From NCBI GenBank assembly GCA_963840425.1, contig CAWIYZ010000025.1:87903-151902 (forward strand): a DNA stretch of 64,000 nt. Reading direction: 5' to 3'. Below the pieces are notes generated by a model. It did not search any database, was not told the DNA's origin, and saw only the letters and a program-made list of their open reading frames with translations. The translations under genes were made by a program, and so were the position numbers. Below, one piece after another: positions 45,388 through 54,272 of the stretch (position 1 is its first letter; each line of letters begins with the position of its first letter). This stretch comes from CADEFX01 sp963840425. Its GTDB lineage: Bacteria; Pseudomonadota; Alphaproteobacteria; Rhizobiales; Hyphomicrobiaceae.

Positions 45388-46536
45388 TCATGACCGCAGC
45401 GCCTTCACTGCCTTCCAATCCACCTCTAGGCCGAAACCCGGCGCCTCGGGCAAATGTACGCGGCCACCGCGATGCGCGGCGCCGCCGTGGAAGATGCGAT
45501 GATGGATCGGATGATGCCTGTCGTCGCCCGCTGACTCCGCGCCGAACGCGGCGTCGCCGAATGCCGACGCAATGTGAGCCTGAATGTGCGCGGCCGAGTG
45601 CGGCGCAATGAGCACGCCCTTCTCCTGCGCGTGACGCGCAATGCGCAGCGCCTCACTGAACCCGGCGTAGCGCGTGCAATCGAACTGGACGAACCGGATC
45701 GCGCCAGCATCGATGAAGTCGCGCACCGTGAACCGATGCCATTCGCGCTCGCCGTGTGCCAGCGGAATGGGGATCGCTTTCGACAAAGTTACATAGTCGG
45801 GCGGCTGCAGGTACCAGTGCAGCGGCTCCTCGAGCCAGTAGATGTCGTGCTTGGCAACTTCACCCGCGAAGCGGATGCAGGTGTCGACGTCGTGGGGCGC
45901 GTTCATGTCGAGCATGAACTGAATATCGGGCCCGATCGCCTCGCGGACAGCGCGTGCGCGCGCGACCTCCTCGCCGAGCGAGAAGGCACCCGACTTGAGC
46001 TTCACCGAGCGGAACCCCTTGGCGACGTAGCCCGCCAGTTCATCGGCGCACGCGAGCAGCGGTGCACCCTCGTCGTAGAACCCGCCGACGGCGTAGGTGT
46101 GTACGTCGGTACGAGTGCCACCCAGCAGGCGGAACACCGGCTTGTCCGCAGCCTTGCCCGCGATGTCCCACAAGGCGATGTCGATACCCGCCATTGCCGC
46201 CATGAACTGCGGCCGCTGGTTGCGCGCGAGCGGCGGCGGCAAGTCGTCCCAGCCGCCGAGCCCACCGGGCCGCGGCACCGTAATCGAAAACAGCTTGCTC
46301 CACACCGCGTCGATCGCGAGCGGGTCCATACCCTTGATCACGGGCGCCATGTCATCCAGCAGCTTGCATACGGCGGATTGCGGCCCCGTCGAGATCTCTC
46401 CGAAGCCAACGATGCCAGCATCCGTGCGCACCTCGACGAGCGTCAGTTCGACTCGGCGCATGATCTCCTGTGCCGTCCAGCGCACCCGTTCCGCTGGCAT
46501 GCCCATCGGGTGCGCCAAGATGTCAGTGATTTTCAT
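45388..46536 (-). CDS. Enolase-superfamily protein, mandelate racemase/muconate lactonizing type
   Basis: 382 residues. The KxK motif (FRSVKLKSG), metal ligands Asp in MLDMNAP, Glu in WLEEPLHW and Glu in AHGEREW, and the His-Asp dyad (FVQFDCTRYAGFSEAL and APHSAAHIQAH) place it in the mandelate racemase/acid-sugar dehydratase subgroup. It abstracts the proton next to a carboxylate, giving racemisation or dehydration. It ends 44 bases from the convergent HyuB2 stop and lies downstream of LivF2 in the same direction. It may act on the compound brought in by that transporter. Confidence 0.92.
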   Translation of the reverse strand: MKITDILAHPMGMPAERVRWTAQEIMRRVELTLVEVRTDAGIVGFGEISTGPQSAVCKLLDDMAPVIKGMDPLAIDAVWSKLFSITVPRPGGLGGWDDLPPPLARNQRPQFMAAMAGIDIALWDIAGKAADKPVFRLLGGTRTDVHTYAVGGFYDEGAPLLACADELAGYVAKGFRSVKLKSGAFSLGEEVARARAVREAIGPDIQFMLDMNAPHDVDTCIRFAGEVAKHDIYWLEEPLHWYLQPPDYVTLSKAIPIPLAHGEREWHRFTVRDFIDAGAIRFVQFDCTRYAGFSEALRIARHAQEKGVLIAPHSAAHIQAHIASAFGDAAFGAESAGDDRHHPIHHRIFHGGAAHRGGRVHLPEAPGFGLEVDWKAVKALRS

Positions 46537-46737
46537 GCACGTTACCTGTTCTCGATGCGCCAGGGGTCGGCTGCTCGCTCGTCACGTTGTCATTCAGCGT
46601 CGGTTGGCCATCTGCGTGATGTCAAGGCACCGAACACTCGAGGTTCGCCGACCGATAGCTCGTGGCACGGCTTGGCACGATTGCCGCTGTCACCTTGCTT
46701 TTATGGTCTCACGGGACGCGGCAACCACAAGGCGGCT

Positions 46738-47460
46738 CTAGCCGTCTATGCCGAGATAAATTCGTTGAACATCCTCGTTGCTGGAAAGGTCCCTGGCGTT
46801 TCCAGACAATACACTGCGGCCGACCTGCAGCACATAAGCGTAGTCGGCAACTTCCAATGCCAAGTCCACAGATTGCTCAGCTAGCAGGACGGTCAGACCC
46901 TCCTTGTGCAGGCGCAGGAACGTCTCGTACATGGTTTCGATGATCGCCGGCGCCAGACCGAGGCTGGGCTCGTCGAGCAGTAGCAGCTTGGGATCGCTCA
47001 TGAGCGCGCGGCCCACCGCCAGCATCTGCCGCTCGCCGCCGGACATCGTTCCGGCGCGCTGGTGGCGGCGCTCGGCGAGCTTCGGGAACACCGTATAGGC
47101 GCGCTCCAGCATCTGCGGAATGCGCGATCGATGGGCGAGCGGCGTGGCGCCGAGTAGCAGATTGTTCTCGACGCTCTGCTGCACGAACAGGCGCCAGCTC
47201 TCGGGAGACAAGGCCAATCCCTTGCGCACGATGGAGTAGGCCGGCAGCCCGGTCACCTCGTCGCCGTCGATCGTGATGCGGCCGCGGCTCGCCGATACCA
47301 GGCCGGCAATCGCGTTCAGTGTCGTCGTCTTGCCGGCCCCATTCGAACCGAGCAGCGCGACGATGCCGCCGCGAGGGACCTCCAGCGATACGTCAGCCAC
47401 CCCAATGAGATCGCCGTAGCGCACTTCTAGATTCTCGACCTTGAGCAGCGCTGTGCTCAC
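46738..47460 (-). CDS. livF: ABC transporter ATPase LivF (second cassette)
   Basis: 240 residues. Walker A GSNGAGKTT, signature MSGGERQM and Walker B LLLDEPSLGLAP are intact. The usual VPEGR segment reads LALSPESWRLFVQQSVENNL, a divergence from typical LivF. It drives uptake of a hydrophobic amino acid-like or carboxylate substrate with its LivG, LivM and LivH partners. The start overlaps the LivG2 stop by four bases. It is the last transporter gene of the cassette. Confidence 0.93.
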   Translation of the reverse strand: MSTALLKVENLEVRYGDLIGVADVSLEVPRGGIVALLGSNGAGKTTTLNAIAGLVSASRGRITIDGDEVTGLPAYSIVRKGLALSPESWRLFVQQSVENNLLLGATPLAHRSRIPQMLERAYTVFPKLAERRHQRAGTMSGGERQMLAVGRALMSDPKLLLLDEPSLGLAPAIIETMYETFLRLHKEGLTVLLAEQSVDLALEVADYAYVLQVGRSVLSGNARDLSSNEDVQRIYLGIDG

Positions 47461-48197
47461 GCTCCTGCTCCGGTCAGTTTCTGCGCATGACGTTTACCGA
47501 GATAGGCCTGGATGACGTGCTCGTTGCTCGTCACCTCCCGCGGCGTGCCGCGCGCGATCTCGCGGCCCTGGTGAAATACGACAACGCGCTGCGCCAGCGA
47601 CACGATCACCTCCATGATGTGCTCGACAATCACAAGGGTTGTGCCGAGGGCGTGGATGCGCCGCACCAGGTCGATGGCGGTCCGAATTTCAGTTGGCGTC
47701 AGGCCGGCCATACCCTCATCGAGAAGCAGCACCTTGGGCTCGGAGGCAAGTGCCCTGGCAATCTCGAGCCGCTTGCGGCCCGGCGTGCCGAGGCTCTTGG
47801 CGGGGGCATCGGCGACCGCGCCGAGGCCGACGAAGTCGAGCACTTGGCGCGCCTTGGCGCGTGCGGCGACTGCGCCAGGATATCTCAAGAACGCGCCGAT
47901 CATGACGTTATCGATGACCGACATGGATTCGAATGTCAGCGGCACCTGGAACGTGCGAGCAATCCCGTGCGCTGCGCGCTGCTCGGGCGTGAGCCGGGTA
48001 ACATCCTGCCCCTCGAAATGCACGCTGCCGGATGTGGGCGCAAGATCTCCTGTCAAGCAATTAAAGAACGTGGACTTGCCGGCTCCGTTCGGGCCGATCA
48101 GCCCCAACACCTCACCCTTCTCGACGGCGACCGTCGCGTCGTCGACCGCCTTGAAGGCGCCGAAAGCCATGGTGATGTTGCGCGCATCAAGCAGCAT
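47457..48197 (-). CDS. livG: ABC transporter ATPase LivG (second cassette)
   Basis: 246 residues from the ATG at 48197. Walker A GPNGAGKST and the RTFQ segment GIARTFQVPLTFESMSVIDN mark it as LivG. The signature region reads LGTPGRKRLEIARALA, a weak C-loop often seen in LivG. Walker B is VLLLDEGMAGLTPTEIRTAI. The frame is open upstream past 48400 but codes nothing recognisable there, and the ATG overlaps the LivM2 stop by 11 bases. Confidence 0.93.
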   Translation of the reverse strand: MLLDARNITMAFGAFKAVDDATVAVEKGEVLGLIGPNGAGKSTFFNCLTGDLAPTSGSVHFEGQDVTRLTPEQRAAHGIARTFQVPLTFESMSVIDNVMIGAFLRYPGAVAARAKARQVLDFVGLGAVADAPAKSLGTPGRKRLEIARALASEPKVLLLDEGMAGLTPTEIRTAIDLVRRIHALGTTLVIVEHIMEVIVSLAQRVVVFHQGREIARGTPREVTSNEHVIQAYLGKRHAQKLTGAGA

Positions 48198-49167
48198 GGT
48201 TGCTCTCGCTCGACGCGGACTTGGACCGCCGCGGGCCTGAGAAGATCGCCAGCACGCCGCTCGGCAGGAAGCGGGCGATGATGACAATGATGGCCCCGTA
48301 CACCACGAAGGTGAGGCCGGCACCCTTGCCGCCGAGAAGGCTGTTCGAAATTTCTTCGAGCGGCACCAGGATGAGCGCGCCGACCAGCGGACCGAACAGC
48401 AGGCCGGTGCCACCGAGCGCCGCGACGATCAGCATCTTCACCGAGATCAGGATGCCGCAGCCCGACTCCGGGTCGACGAAGCCGAACATGAGAGCATAGA
48501 GAGCGCCGGCAATCGCGGTCAGCCCTGCGCTCAGCATGTAGGCATAAAGCTTGTAGCGCCCGGCGGCAACGCCGAGCGAGCGAGCGGCGCGCTCGGAATC
48601 CTTGATGGCGCGCAGGTAGAAGCCCATGCGACTTGTCTCGATGCGCCACGTCAGAAACAGGATGGCACCGAGAACCGCGAGGAAGAGATAGTAGTAAGGC
48701 AAGGCCGACGTGAAGGAGAGATCGAGCACCGTGCGCGGCACTGCCGGTCCGGAGATCCCTTGCGCTCCGCCGACCCATTCCCAGTTGGTGACGACCACGC
48801 GTGCAAGCTCGGCGACGGCAATCGTCGCCATGCTGAAGTAGTGGCCGGAAAGCCTGAGCGTGGGCACGCCGATCACGGCGGCGATAGCGACGGCAATAAG
48901 CGCGCCGATGGGGGCGCCCGCGACCGGAGGCAGGCCGAAGTGGGTATAGACGGCGATGGAGGAATAGGCGCCCGCGCCGAAGAAGACGGCATGTCCAACG
49001 GATACCTGGCCGGCATATCCGCCGATCAGGTTCCACGCCGAGGCGCCGATGGCGGACAGGAGCACGAGCGCACCGAGCCTCTGATATACGGGGAAGCTTG
49101 CGGTCAGCAGCGGATAGGCGAGGGCAAAGGCGCCGACCAAACCGGGAAAGAGATAGCGCCGCGTCAT
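48187..49167 (-). CDS. livM: ABC transporter permease LivM (second cassette)
   Basis: 326 residues of inner-membrane permease. ASAWNLIGGYAGQVSVGHAV, YFSMATIAVAELARVVVTNW and ILISVKMLIVAALGGTGLLF are LivM hallmarks. The ATG at 49167 overlaps the LivH2 stop (ATGA), so the pair is translationally coupled. An in-frame start at 49200 is less likely. Confidence 0.94.
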   Translation of the reverse strand: MTRRYLFPGLVGAFALAYPLLTASFPVYQRLGALVLLSAIGASAWNLIGGYAGQVSVGHAVFFGAGAYSSIAVYTHFGLPPVAGAPIGALIAVAIAAVIGVPTLRLSGHYFSMATIAVAELARVVVTNWEWVGGAQGISGPAVPRTVLDLSFTSALPYYYLFLAVLGAILFLTWRIETSRMGFYLRAIKDSERAARSLGVAAGRYKLYAYMLSAGLTAIAGALYALMFGFVDPESGCGILISVKMLIVAALGGTGLLFGPLVGALILVPLEEISNSLLGGKGAGLTFVVYGAIIVIIARFLPSGVLAIFSGPRRSKSASSESNHAA

Positions 49168-50027
49168 GCCTTGCCCATCAGGCCCTGCGGCCTCGTCCAA
49201 AGCACCAGCACGAACAGCGAGTAGACGATGACATCCTTGTAGACCGGCCCGATCAAATAGGCTGATAGGGCTTCCAAGACGCCGATAAGAAGTCCTGCTA
49301 CCAGCGCACCGGGCACGCTACCGAAACCACCAAACGCCACCGTCACAAACGCCACGATGGCAAGCGTCTCGCCCACCGTCGGTGAAGTGTAAAAGAAGGT
49401 CGCGATCAGCGCGCCGGCGATGCCGGTGGCGCCTGCGGCCAAGGCCCACGCCACTGCCTGCATGCGCTCAGGCCTGATGCCCATGAGTTGGGCGGCGGTC
49501 GCATCTTCCGACACGGCCAGCATGCGGCTTCCGAGCGCCGTGCGCGTCAGCAACAGGTGCAGCAGCAAGGTCACTGCAAAACCGATGGCGCCGGCCAGCA
49601 GTCGTGGCGCATCGATGCGAATTTCGCCAAAGACGAAAGGGGGCCCGAGGATGTTGTCTGGCAGTGTCTTGAAGTTCGCTCCGAAGTACCAGAATACGGA
49701 GTAGCGCAGCAGCAGCGCCAAGCCGAACGTACCCAGGATCTGCGCCAGCATCGGCCCGCGCATAATGTGACGCACCAGCAGGAAATAGCTCAGCACCCCG
49801 ACCGTCGCGAGGATCAGTGCCGCGACCGGCACCGAGGCTGCGGGTCCGCCGCCGAAGACCGTCCATACGACGAAGGCTGTGTACATCGCCAGCATGACGA
49901 AGTCGCCATGCGCGAAGTTGATGACGTTCATCATACCCCAGATGAGCGTCAACCCGGAGGAGAAGAGGGCGTAGACGGCGCCGATGAGCAGGCCGCTGAC
50001 GATGACTTGGAGGAGGATGGAGGACAT
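49164..50027 (-). CDS. livH: ABC transporter permease LivH (second cassette)
   Basis: 287 residues. The N-terminal VIVSGLLIGAVYALFSSGLT and MMNVINFAHGDFVMLAMYTA (NFAHG motif) are diagnostic of LivH. VTVAFGGFGSVPGALVAGLL near the C-terminus is the expected loop contacting the ATPase. It follows LivK2 after 73 bases and forms the channel with LivM2. Confidence 0.95.
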   Translation of the reverse strand: MSSILLQVIVSGLLIGAVYALFSSGLTLIWGMMNVINFAHGDFVMLAMYTAFVVWTVFGGGPAASVPVAALILATVGVLSYFLLVRHIMRGPMLAQILGTFGLALLLRYSVFWYFGANFKTLPDNILGPPFVFGEIRIDAPRLLAGAIGFAVTLLLHLLLTRTALGSRMLAVSEDATAAQLMGIRPERMQAVAWALAAGATGIAGALIATFFYTSPTVGETLAIVAFVTVAFGGFGSVPGALVAGLLIGVLEALSAYLIGPVYKDVIVYSLFVLVLWTRPQGLMGKA

Positions 50028-50100
50028 GGGGCTGGATCTTGTCGCGCGGCCCGAGGTTCGAGGCCCAAGCCGCGCACTATCTCAAATCGCCGACAGGTGG

Positions 50101-51351
50101 CTACCAGCCCTTGTAGGGGAGCTTCAAATCGCCCGCGGCCTTGTCTTTCGGCCAGACGGGAACGTACTTGCCCCCCTGCATCTGGGTGATGAGGCTCGAA
50201 GCCAGCACGTTCTGCCCTTTCTCGTCGAACTTGACGCCGTTGTAGCCGGTGACCACTTGGCTTGCCTTCAGGTCCGTTGCCTTCAACGCCGCCTGGATTT
50301 TGGCGGGCTCGGTCGAGCCCGCTCGGTTGATGGCTTCCGCCATGATGAGCAGTCCCTGCATGGCGCGCGCCGACGGATCATCGAGGTCGTTTTGGGTCTT
50401 CTTCTTGTACATCTCATTGACGACGGCGCTAACGGACCCTGGCTTGCCGGCCGCGAACGAGGAACGGTTGACGAGGCCTTCGACGAGCGCACCCGAGCTA
50501 TTGACGAACGAAGGATCATTGAAGCCGGCATTGTCAGCGATCATGATCGAGGGCTTCCAGTTCAGATCCTTCATCGTCTTGGCATAGAGGATTGCGTCCG
50601 ACGTGTAGGAGATAAAGATCAGGACGTCGGGGTTCTTCTCCTTGAGCTGCAGCACCTGTGGCTGCACGTCGGTGGTATTGGCCGAGTAGGGGATCACCTG
50701 GGTGACGTTCAATCCGTCCTTGGCGAACACCTCGCGGATGACGCTCGCGACGGAGTTTCCATACTCAGTGTTCTCGTTGACGATGGCGATGGACCCAGTC
50801 TTCTGACCGGCTGCGTTCTGCTCTTTGATGAAGTCCGAGTAGGCGCGGGCAAAGTCGCCCGCCACTGGTGTCGCCCGGAAGAACCATTTGAAGCCGCGCT
50901 CGGTCAGGTTGGCGGCCACCGACTCGGGTGTGAGGAACGGAATTCCGTGCCGTTCCGCCATGGCGCTGGTCGTCACCGTAATACCCGACTGGTAGGCGCC
51001 GATAATCGCGTGCACCTTTTCCTCGGTGATGAGGCGCAACGCCTGGTTTTGACCGGCGGCCGGGGTGCCTTGGTTGTCCGCGAACACGACCTCAATCTTG
51101 GCGCCGCCAAGCCCGGGCAGACCTTTGCCCGCTGCCAGCGGAACGTCCTTCAAATCAGGATGCTCGTTGTTGACGATGTCGACAGCGAGCTCAATAGCGG
51201 CCTTGGAGAAGTTGCCGGCGCTAGCAGCATTGCCACTCAACGGGTAGATCGCACCGATTTTGACCGTCTGCTGCCCCAGCGCGCCACCCGCAAGACCAAA
51301 CGTCATAAGCATTGCAGACAGTGCGATAAGCCCCCGAGCGCCACTCCACAT
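50101..51351 (-). CDS. LivK-like periplasmic substrate-binding protein (second cassette)
   Basis: 416 residues from the ATG at 51351. The leader MWSGARGLIALSAMLMTFGL ends near GALGQQ as a Sec signal peptide. The mature protein starts VKIGAIYPLSGNAASAGNFS and contains EEKVHAIIGAYQSGITVTTS and NENTEYGNSVASVIREVFAK, typical of peripla_BP_6 receptors. It fixes the substrate specificity of the cassette. The ORF runs 67 codons further upstream but without signal-peptide character. It is the first gene of the minus-strand cassette. Confidence 0.93.
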   Translation of the reverse strand: MWSGARGLIALSAMLMTFGLAGGALGQQTVKIGAIYPLSGNAASAGNFSKAAIELAVDIVNNEHPDLKDVPLAAGKGLPGLGGAKIEVVFADNQGTPAAGQNQALRLITEEKVHAIIGAYQSGITVTTSAMAERHGIPFLTPESVAANLTERGFKWFFRATPVAGDFARAYSDFIKEQNAAGQKTGSIAIVNENTEYGNSVASVIREVFAKDGLNVTQVIPYSANTTDVQPQVLQLKEKNPDVLIFISYTSDAILYAKTMKDLNWKPSIMIADNAGFNDPSFVNSSGALVEGLVNRSSFAAGKPGSVSAVVNEMYKKKTQNDLDDPSARAMQGLLIMAEAINRAGSTEPAKIQAALKATDLKASQVVTGYNGVKFDEKGQNVLASSLITQMQGGKYVPVWPKDKAAGDLKLPYKGW

Positions 51352-51762
51352 GCCGTCTTTCTCCCTCACGTCGAAAAGCGATCGAGCGCTCCGCGCACGT
51401 CGCAGCAAGATCCGAGCAAACTCGCGGACTATGACAGCATCAGTTCGAATGTCCATACCGCAGGAGGCCTTCGGACAATCCGCCGTCGCCGCAGCAGGAC
51501 CAGGTTTCCGGCACTCGACTTGACCTCCGCTCAACGGGAGCACATCGCGCACGAGGTCTCATCCGGTTTCGTGCTTCAACCTCTGCATCCAGGATTGTGA
51601 ATCGCGTGATCGCCGCCCCTCGATTTTGCAGTTTGGTATGGATCGACCTGACTTGCCCAGGCCTCAGCTGCGGCTTCGATCCAACCAGTTTCTCCTTATT
51701 GTACCGAGTGGGAAGGTGTGATTAGGGATCGTAAAGGGTGCTTCTGTTCGGAGAACAACGCC
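51352..51762. other. 411-base divergent intergenic region
   Basis: It lies between the LivK2 gene and the malate/lactate-type dehydrogenase gene, which diverge. No conserved open frame is visible. It should contain the two opposing promoters; I cannot assign an operator. Confidence 0.4.
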
Positions 51763-52785
51763 ATGACAAACAGCCGCGTGCGGCTAAGCGTGGATGAAGC
51801 CCGGGATCTGGCCGAAGGCGCCTTGCGCGGGATCGGGTACCCCGAAGACGATGCGCGTGTCATCGCCGATCATGTCATCGACGCGGCCCTGTGCGGCTAC
51901 GAGTACTCTGGGCTCGCCAAGATCCTCAACATCCCGGAGAGCAGCAATTTCGCACTGCCACGCCGCCCCATGACGGTGCTCCGGGAGACAGATGTCTCGC
52001 TCTCCTTGGATGGCGGAAACAATGTCGGCATGCTGGCACTCTTCCACGCGGCGGAGGCGACAATCAAGAAAACCTCTGTGCACGGGGTAGCGCTCGTTTC
52101 GGTGACCGATGCGTGGATGAGCGGTCGCAGCGCGTATTACGTGGAGATGATTGCCAAAGCTGGTCTTGTTGCCATCCACACGGCCGCCAGCTCCGGATTG
52201 GTCGCTCCGCCGGGTGGCACCCGGGCAATCCTTGGCACCAATCCGATTGCGATTGCCGTTCCCTCATCCCACGGTCCGATCGTGCTCGACATGGGTACGT
52301 CGGCCTACATGATGACAGAGCTGCTCCTGCGGGAACGGCTCGGAGAATTGCTGCCCGAAGGGGTTGCCATCGATGCTGACGGCAAGCCCACCAGAGATGC
52401 CACGCGGGCGAGGCATGGAGCGTTGCTGCCGTTCGCCGGCTACAAGGGTTTTGGGCTCGCACTGATGGTTCAGGCATTGGGACTGCTTGCAGGTCTCGGT
52501 CCAAATGGTGAAAGCGATTACACCTGTCTCTTTATCGCCTTCAGACCCGATCTCCTGGGGTCAGCCGATGTATTCGAGCGCGAGGTGACGCAACTGATCG
52601 AGCGCATCAAGGCGACGCCGCGCCAGCCGGGTATCGATGAAATCCGCATCCCTTCCGAGCGCGCTTTCCGTTCGCGCGAGCAGCTGCTTCGGCAAGGACT
52701 GGAGATGGATGGTCTCGTCTATGATGCACTGGTGGCTCTGCGACCGCCGCCTTCACGTCCGTTGAGGACCAGGGGTGACAACTAG
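51763..52785 (+). CDS. Malate/L-lactate dehydrogenase family (Ldh_2) oxidoreductase
   Basis: 340 residues. The family pattern is clear: DARVIADHVIDAALCGYEYS, SLDGGNNVGMLALFHAAEAT, TRAILGTNPIAIAVPSSHGP and LLPFAGYKGFGLALMVQALG. Members are NAD(P)-dependent enzymes acting on 2-hydroxy or 2-oxo acids and related ring imines (malate, lactate, ureidoglycolate, pyrroline-carboxylate). GGAG stands nine bases before the ATG. It diverges from the LivK2 gene and could use the product made from the imported substrate. Exact specificity is unknown. Confidence 0.9.
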   Translation: MTNSRVRLSVDEARDLAEGALRGIGYPEDDARVIADHVIDAALCGYEYSGLAKILNIPESSNFALPRRPMTVLRETDVSLSLDGGNNVGMLALFHAAEATIKKTSVHGVALVSVTDAWMSGRSAYYVEMIAKAGLVAIHTAASSGLVAPPGGTRAILGTNPIAIAVPSSHGPIVLDMGTSAYMMTELLLRERLGELLPEGVAIDADGKPTRDATRARHGALLPFAGYKGFGLALMVQALGLLAGLGPNGESDYTCLFIAFRPDLLGSADVFEREVTQLIERIKATPRQPGIDEIRIPSERAFRSREQLLRQGLEMDGLVYDALVALRPPPSRPLRTRGDN

Positions 52786-52892
52786 CGATCCTCGACCTCA
52801 GGAGGTCGCCTGCGCAAATTAGTCAGCGGATTTGCCCGGGGGTGACAGTCAAAGAGCCTTGCTTAGGACGCCGCAGGCTGTTGCGATTTGCG

Positions 52893-53123
52893 TTACTGTG
52901 ATCTGCCACGAATGACTGGACACCCAGCCCATCGCCCGCGGTTCAATCGGCGGTACTCGCTCACATAGCCGAAGGCCACATGACGATACCAGGCGTCACG
53001 ATAACTCTTGCGAGCCTGTTCAATGGCAAAGCCAAGGTCCGCGGTTTGGCTGCTTGCAACGGTAGGGACAACGCTCAAGGCTACGGCTCCGAGGACGGTG
53101 AGTGCAAATGCTCTGGTAAACAT
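52893..53123 (-). CDS. Small secreted protein of unknown function
   Basis: 76 residues. A clear signal peptide (MFTRAFALTVLGAVALSVVP, cleavage near SSQTA) is followed by a short basic tail rich in Arg and Tyr (YVSEYRRLNRGRWAGC). AGGAGG precedes the ATG, so translation is well supported. It is the last of three small secreted-protein genes in a row on the minus strand. No family recognised. Confidence 0.65.
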   Translation of the reverse strand: MFTRAFALTVLGAVALSVVPTVASSQTADLGFAIEQARKSYRDAWYRHVAFGYVSEYRRLNRGRWAGCPVIRGRSQ

Positions 53124-53223
53124 CCTGCCTCCTCGTGGTGACTGACCACCATGGTTTTCCGCAGCTGCGTTCTGGGCTGGGTCCAGTCAAGCTGACACTG
53201 GTCGGACGGGCAGCTTGTATTTC

Positions 53224-53496
53224 CTATCGCCAGTCGCGACGGCGGTAGAGCCTGGCCGCTCGCATGGGAGCGGCATAGCCATAGGCAGGGCCATAGCCAT
53301 AGGCAGGTCCATAACCATAGACACCTTCATATCCATAAGCAGGATCGTATTTCCGGCCCGGAGGATCTGTGAAAGCATTAGCCGCCCAAGTCGGATAGTC
53401 ACAAAACTGTCCGCGCGCATTGCAGTTCGCCTGAGCATCCACACTCAGGCTGCCGAGCCCGATTGCACCGCCCGCAATCAACAAGAAGACACGCAT
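53224..53496 (-). CDS. Small secreted Tyr/Gly/Pro-repeat protein
   Basis: 90 residues. A signal peptide (MRVFLLIAGGAIGLGSLSVD, cleavage near AQA) is followed by NCNARGQFCDYPTWAANAF, a region resembling DUF3551-type proteins. A repetitive tail of YGYGPAY-like units follows. The repeated part is encoded by 18-base units at 53281-53340. A GAGGTGATC Shine-Dalgarno sequence precedes the ATG. It is likely periplasmic or cell-surface, and its function is not known. Confidence 0.72.
   Translation of the reverse strand: MRVFLLIAGGAIGLGSLSVDAQANCNARGQFCDYPTWAANAFTDPPGRKYDPAYGYEGVYGYGPAYGYGPAYGYAAPMRAARLYRRRDWR
53281..53340 (-). repeat. About three 18-base units encoding GY-rich repeats
   Basis: Units beginning ATAGGCAGG, ATAGGCAGG, ATAGACACC and ATAAGCAGG occur every 18 bases at 53281, 53299, 53317 and 53335. 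They encode GPAYGY/GVYGYE-type hexapeptide repeats in the secreted protein at 53224-53496 and could change copy number by slippage. Confidence 0.7.
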
Positions 53497-53605
53497 GGGA
53501 TCACCTCAATACTCGGCAGCCAACCATTGGGTGCCCGCCAAACGCATTGGGCACGGGAAGTGCCGGAGAGTTGCCCGTTTGGGCGATCTCACATCCAAGT
53601 GACGC

Positions 53606-53875
53606 CTACTTATTTCTTGCGTCAAAGCACTGCCCGTTCTTCCAGTACATATAGGTGCCGCAATTGCTGGGTCCGCTCGTGGAGGTGTAGCCGTAGGCCG
53701 GCCGTTGACTTGCCCTGCGCCTGCAGTAGTTGGCGCACTGGTCCATAGGCCAGCCATACTGGGACGTGCACCTTTGAAAGCAAAGGCTCGTCTGCGCGTT
53801 GACCTCTCGATCAGTCCAGGAAGCCAAGAGTAGGGCCACGCCTGCGATTGATCCGAGCCACAACAGGGTTTTCAT
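53606..53875 (-). CDS. Small secreted Cys-rich protein with CGxYxYWxxxxCxDAR ending
   Basis: 89 residues from the ATG at 53875, which has GGGAGG nine bases upstream. A signal peptide (MKTLLWLGSIAGVALLLASW, cleavage near VNAQ) is followed by SLCFQRCTSQYGWPMDQCAN and YCRRRASQRP, with four to five cysteines. The C-terminal motif CGTYMYWKNGQCFDARNK is also present in the protein at 20613-21008. Disulfides and a periplasmic or extracellular place are likely. The function is not known. Confidence 0.72.
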   Translation of the reverse strand: MKTLLWLGSIAGVALLLASWTDREVNAQTSLCFQRCTSQYGWPMDQCANYCRRRASQRPAYGYTSTSGPSNCGTYMYWKNGQCFDARNK

Positions 53876-54272
53876 CGGCTTGCACCTCCCAAGCGGTCGC
53901 ATTCATTGCGGGAGCGCCACAATTGTCCTAATCCGCTCCCCTGCACAATCGAGGTGAACCCTCAAAGGAGCCCGGGACGTTTCCTAGGCAAAGGGCGCGC
54001 GCCAACGTGTGTTGACTGCACGGCATTGCGCGCCATTACTTCGGCGGCGGTCAGACCGTTAATCTCCAAGCACCGCCGCGCGTGCCCAACGCATCCGCAG
54101 GGAGCCCCTAGGCCAACCGTAGTGGAAGCGAAAGATTAGTGCGGCGAGCATCAAAACTCGCCGGTGATGAGTTCGCCTGGAAGCTGACCACTCCCGACCG
54201 CGCTGGGCGCTTGCATCGCTGGCGCCGGTGCGGAATGCTGGATGATCACACGAACCAGGTAAGGGTCTCGCC
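53876..54272. other. 397-base divergent intergenic region
   Basis: It lies between the small secreted-protein gene and the SDR at 54273, which diverge. Short open frames here lack family character. No RNA gene, repeat or operator could be recognised. Confidence 0.4.
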
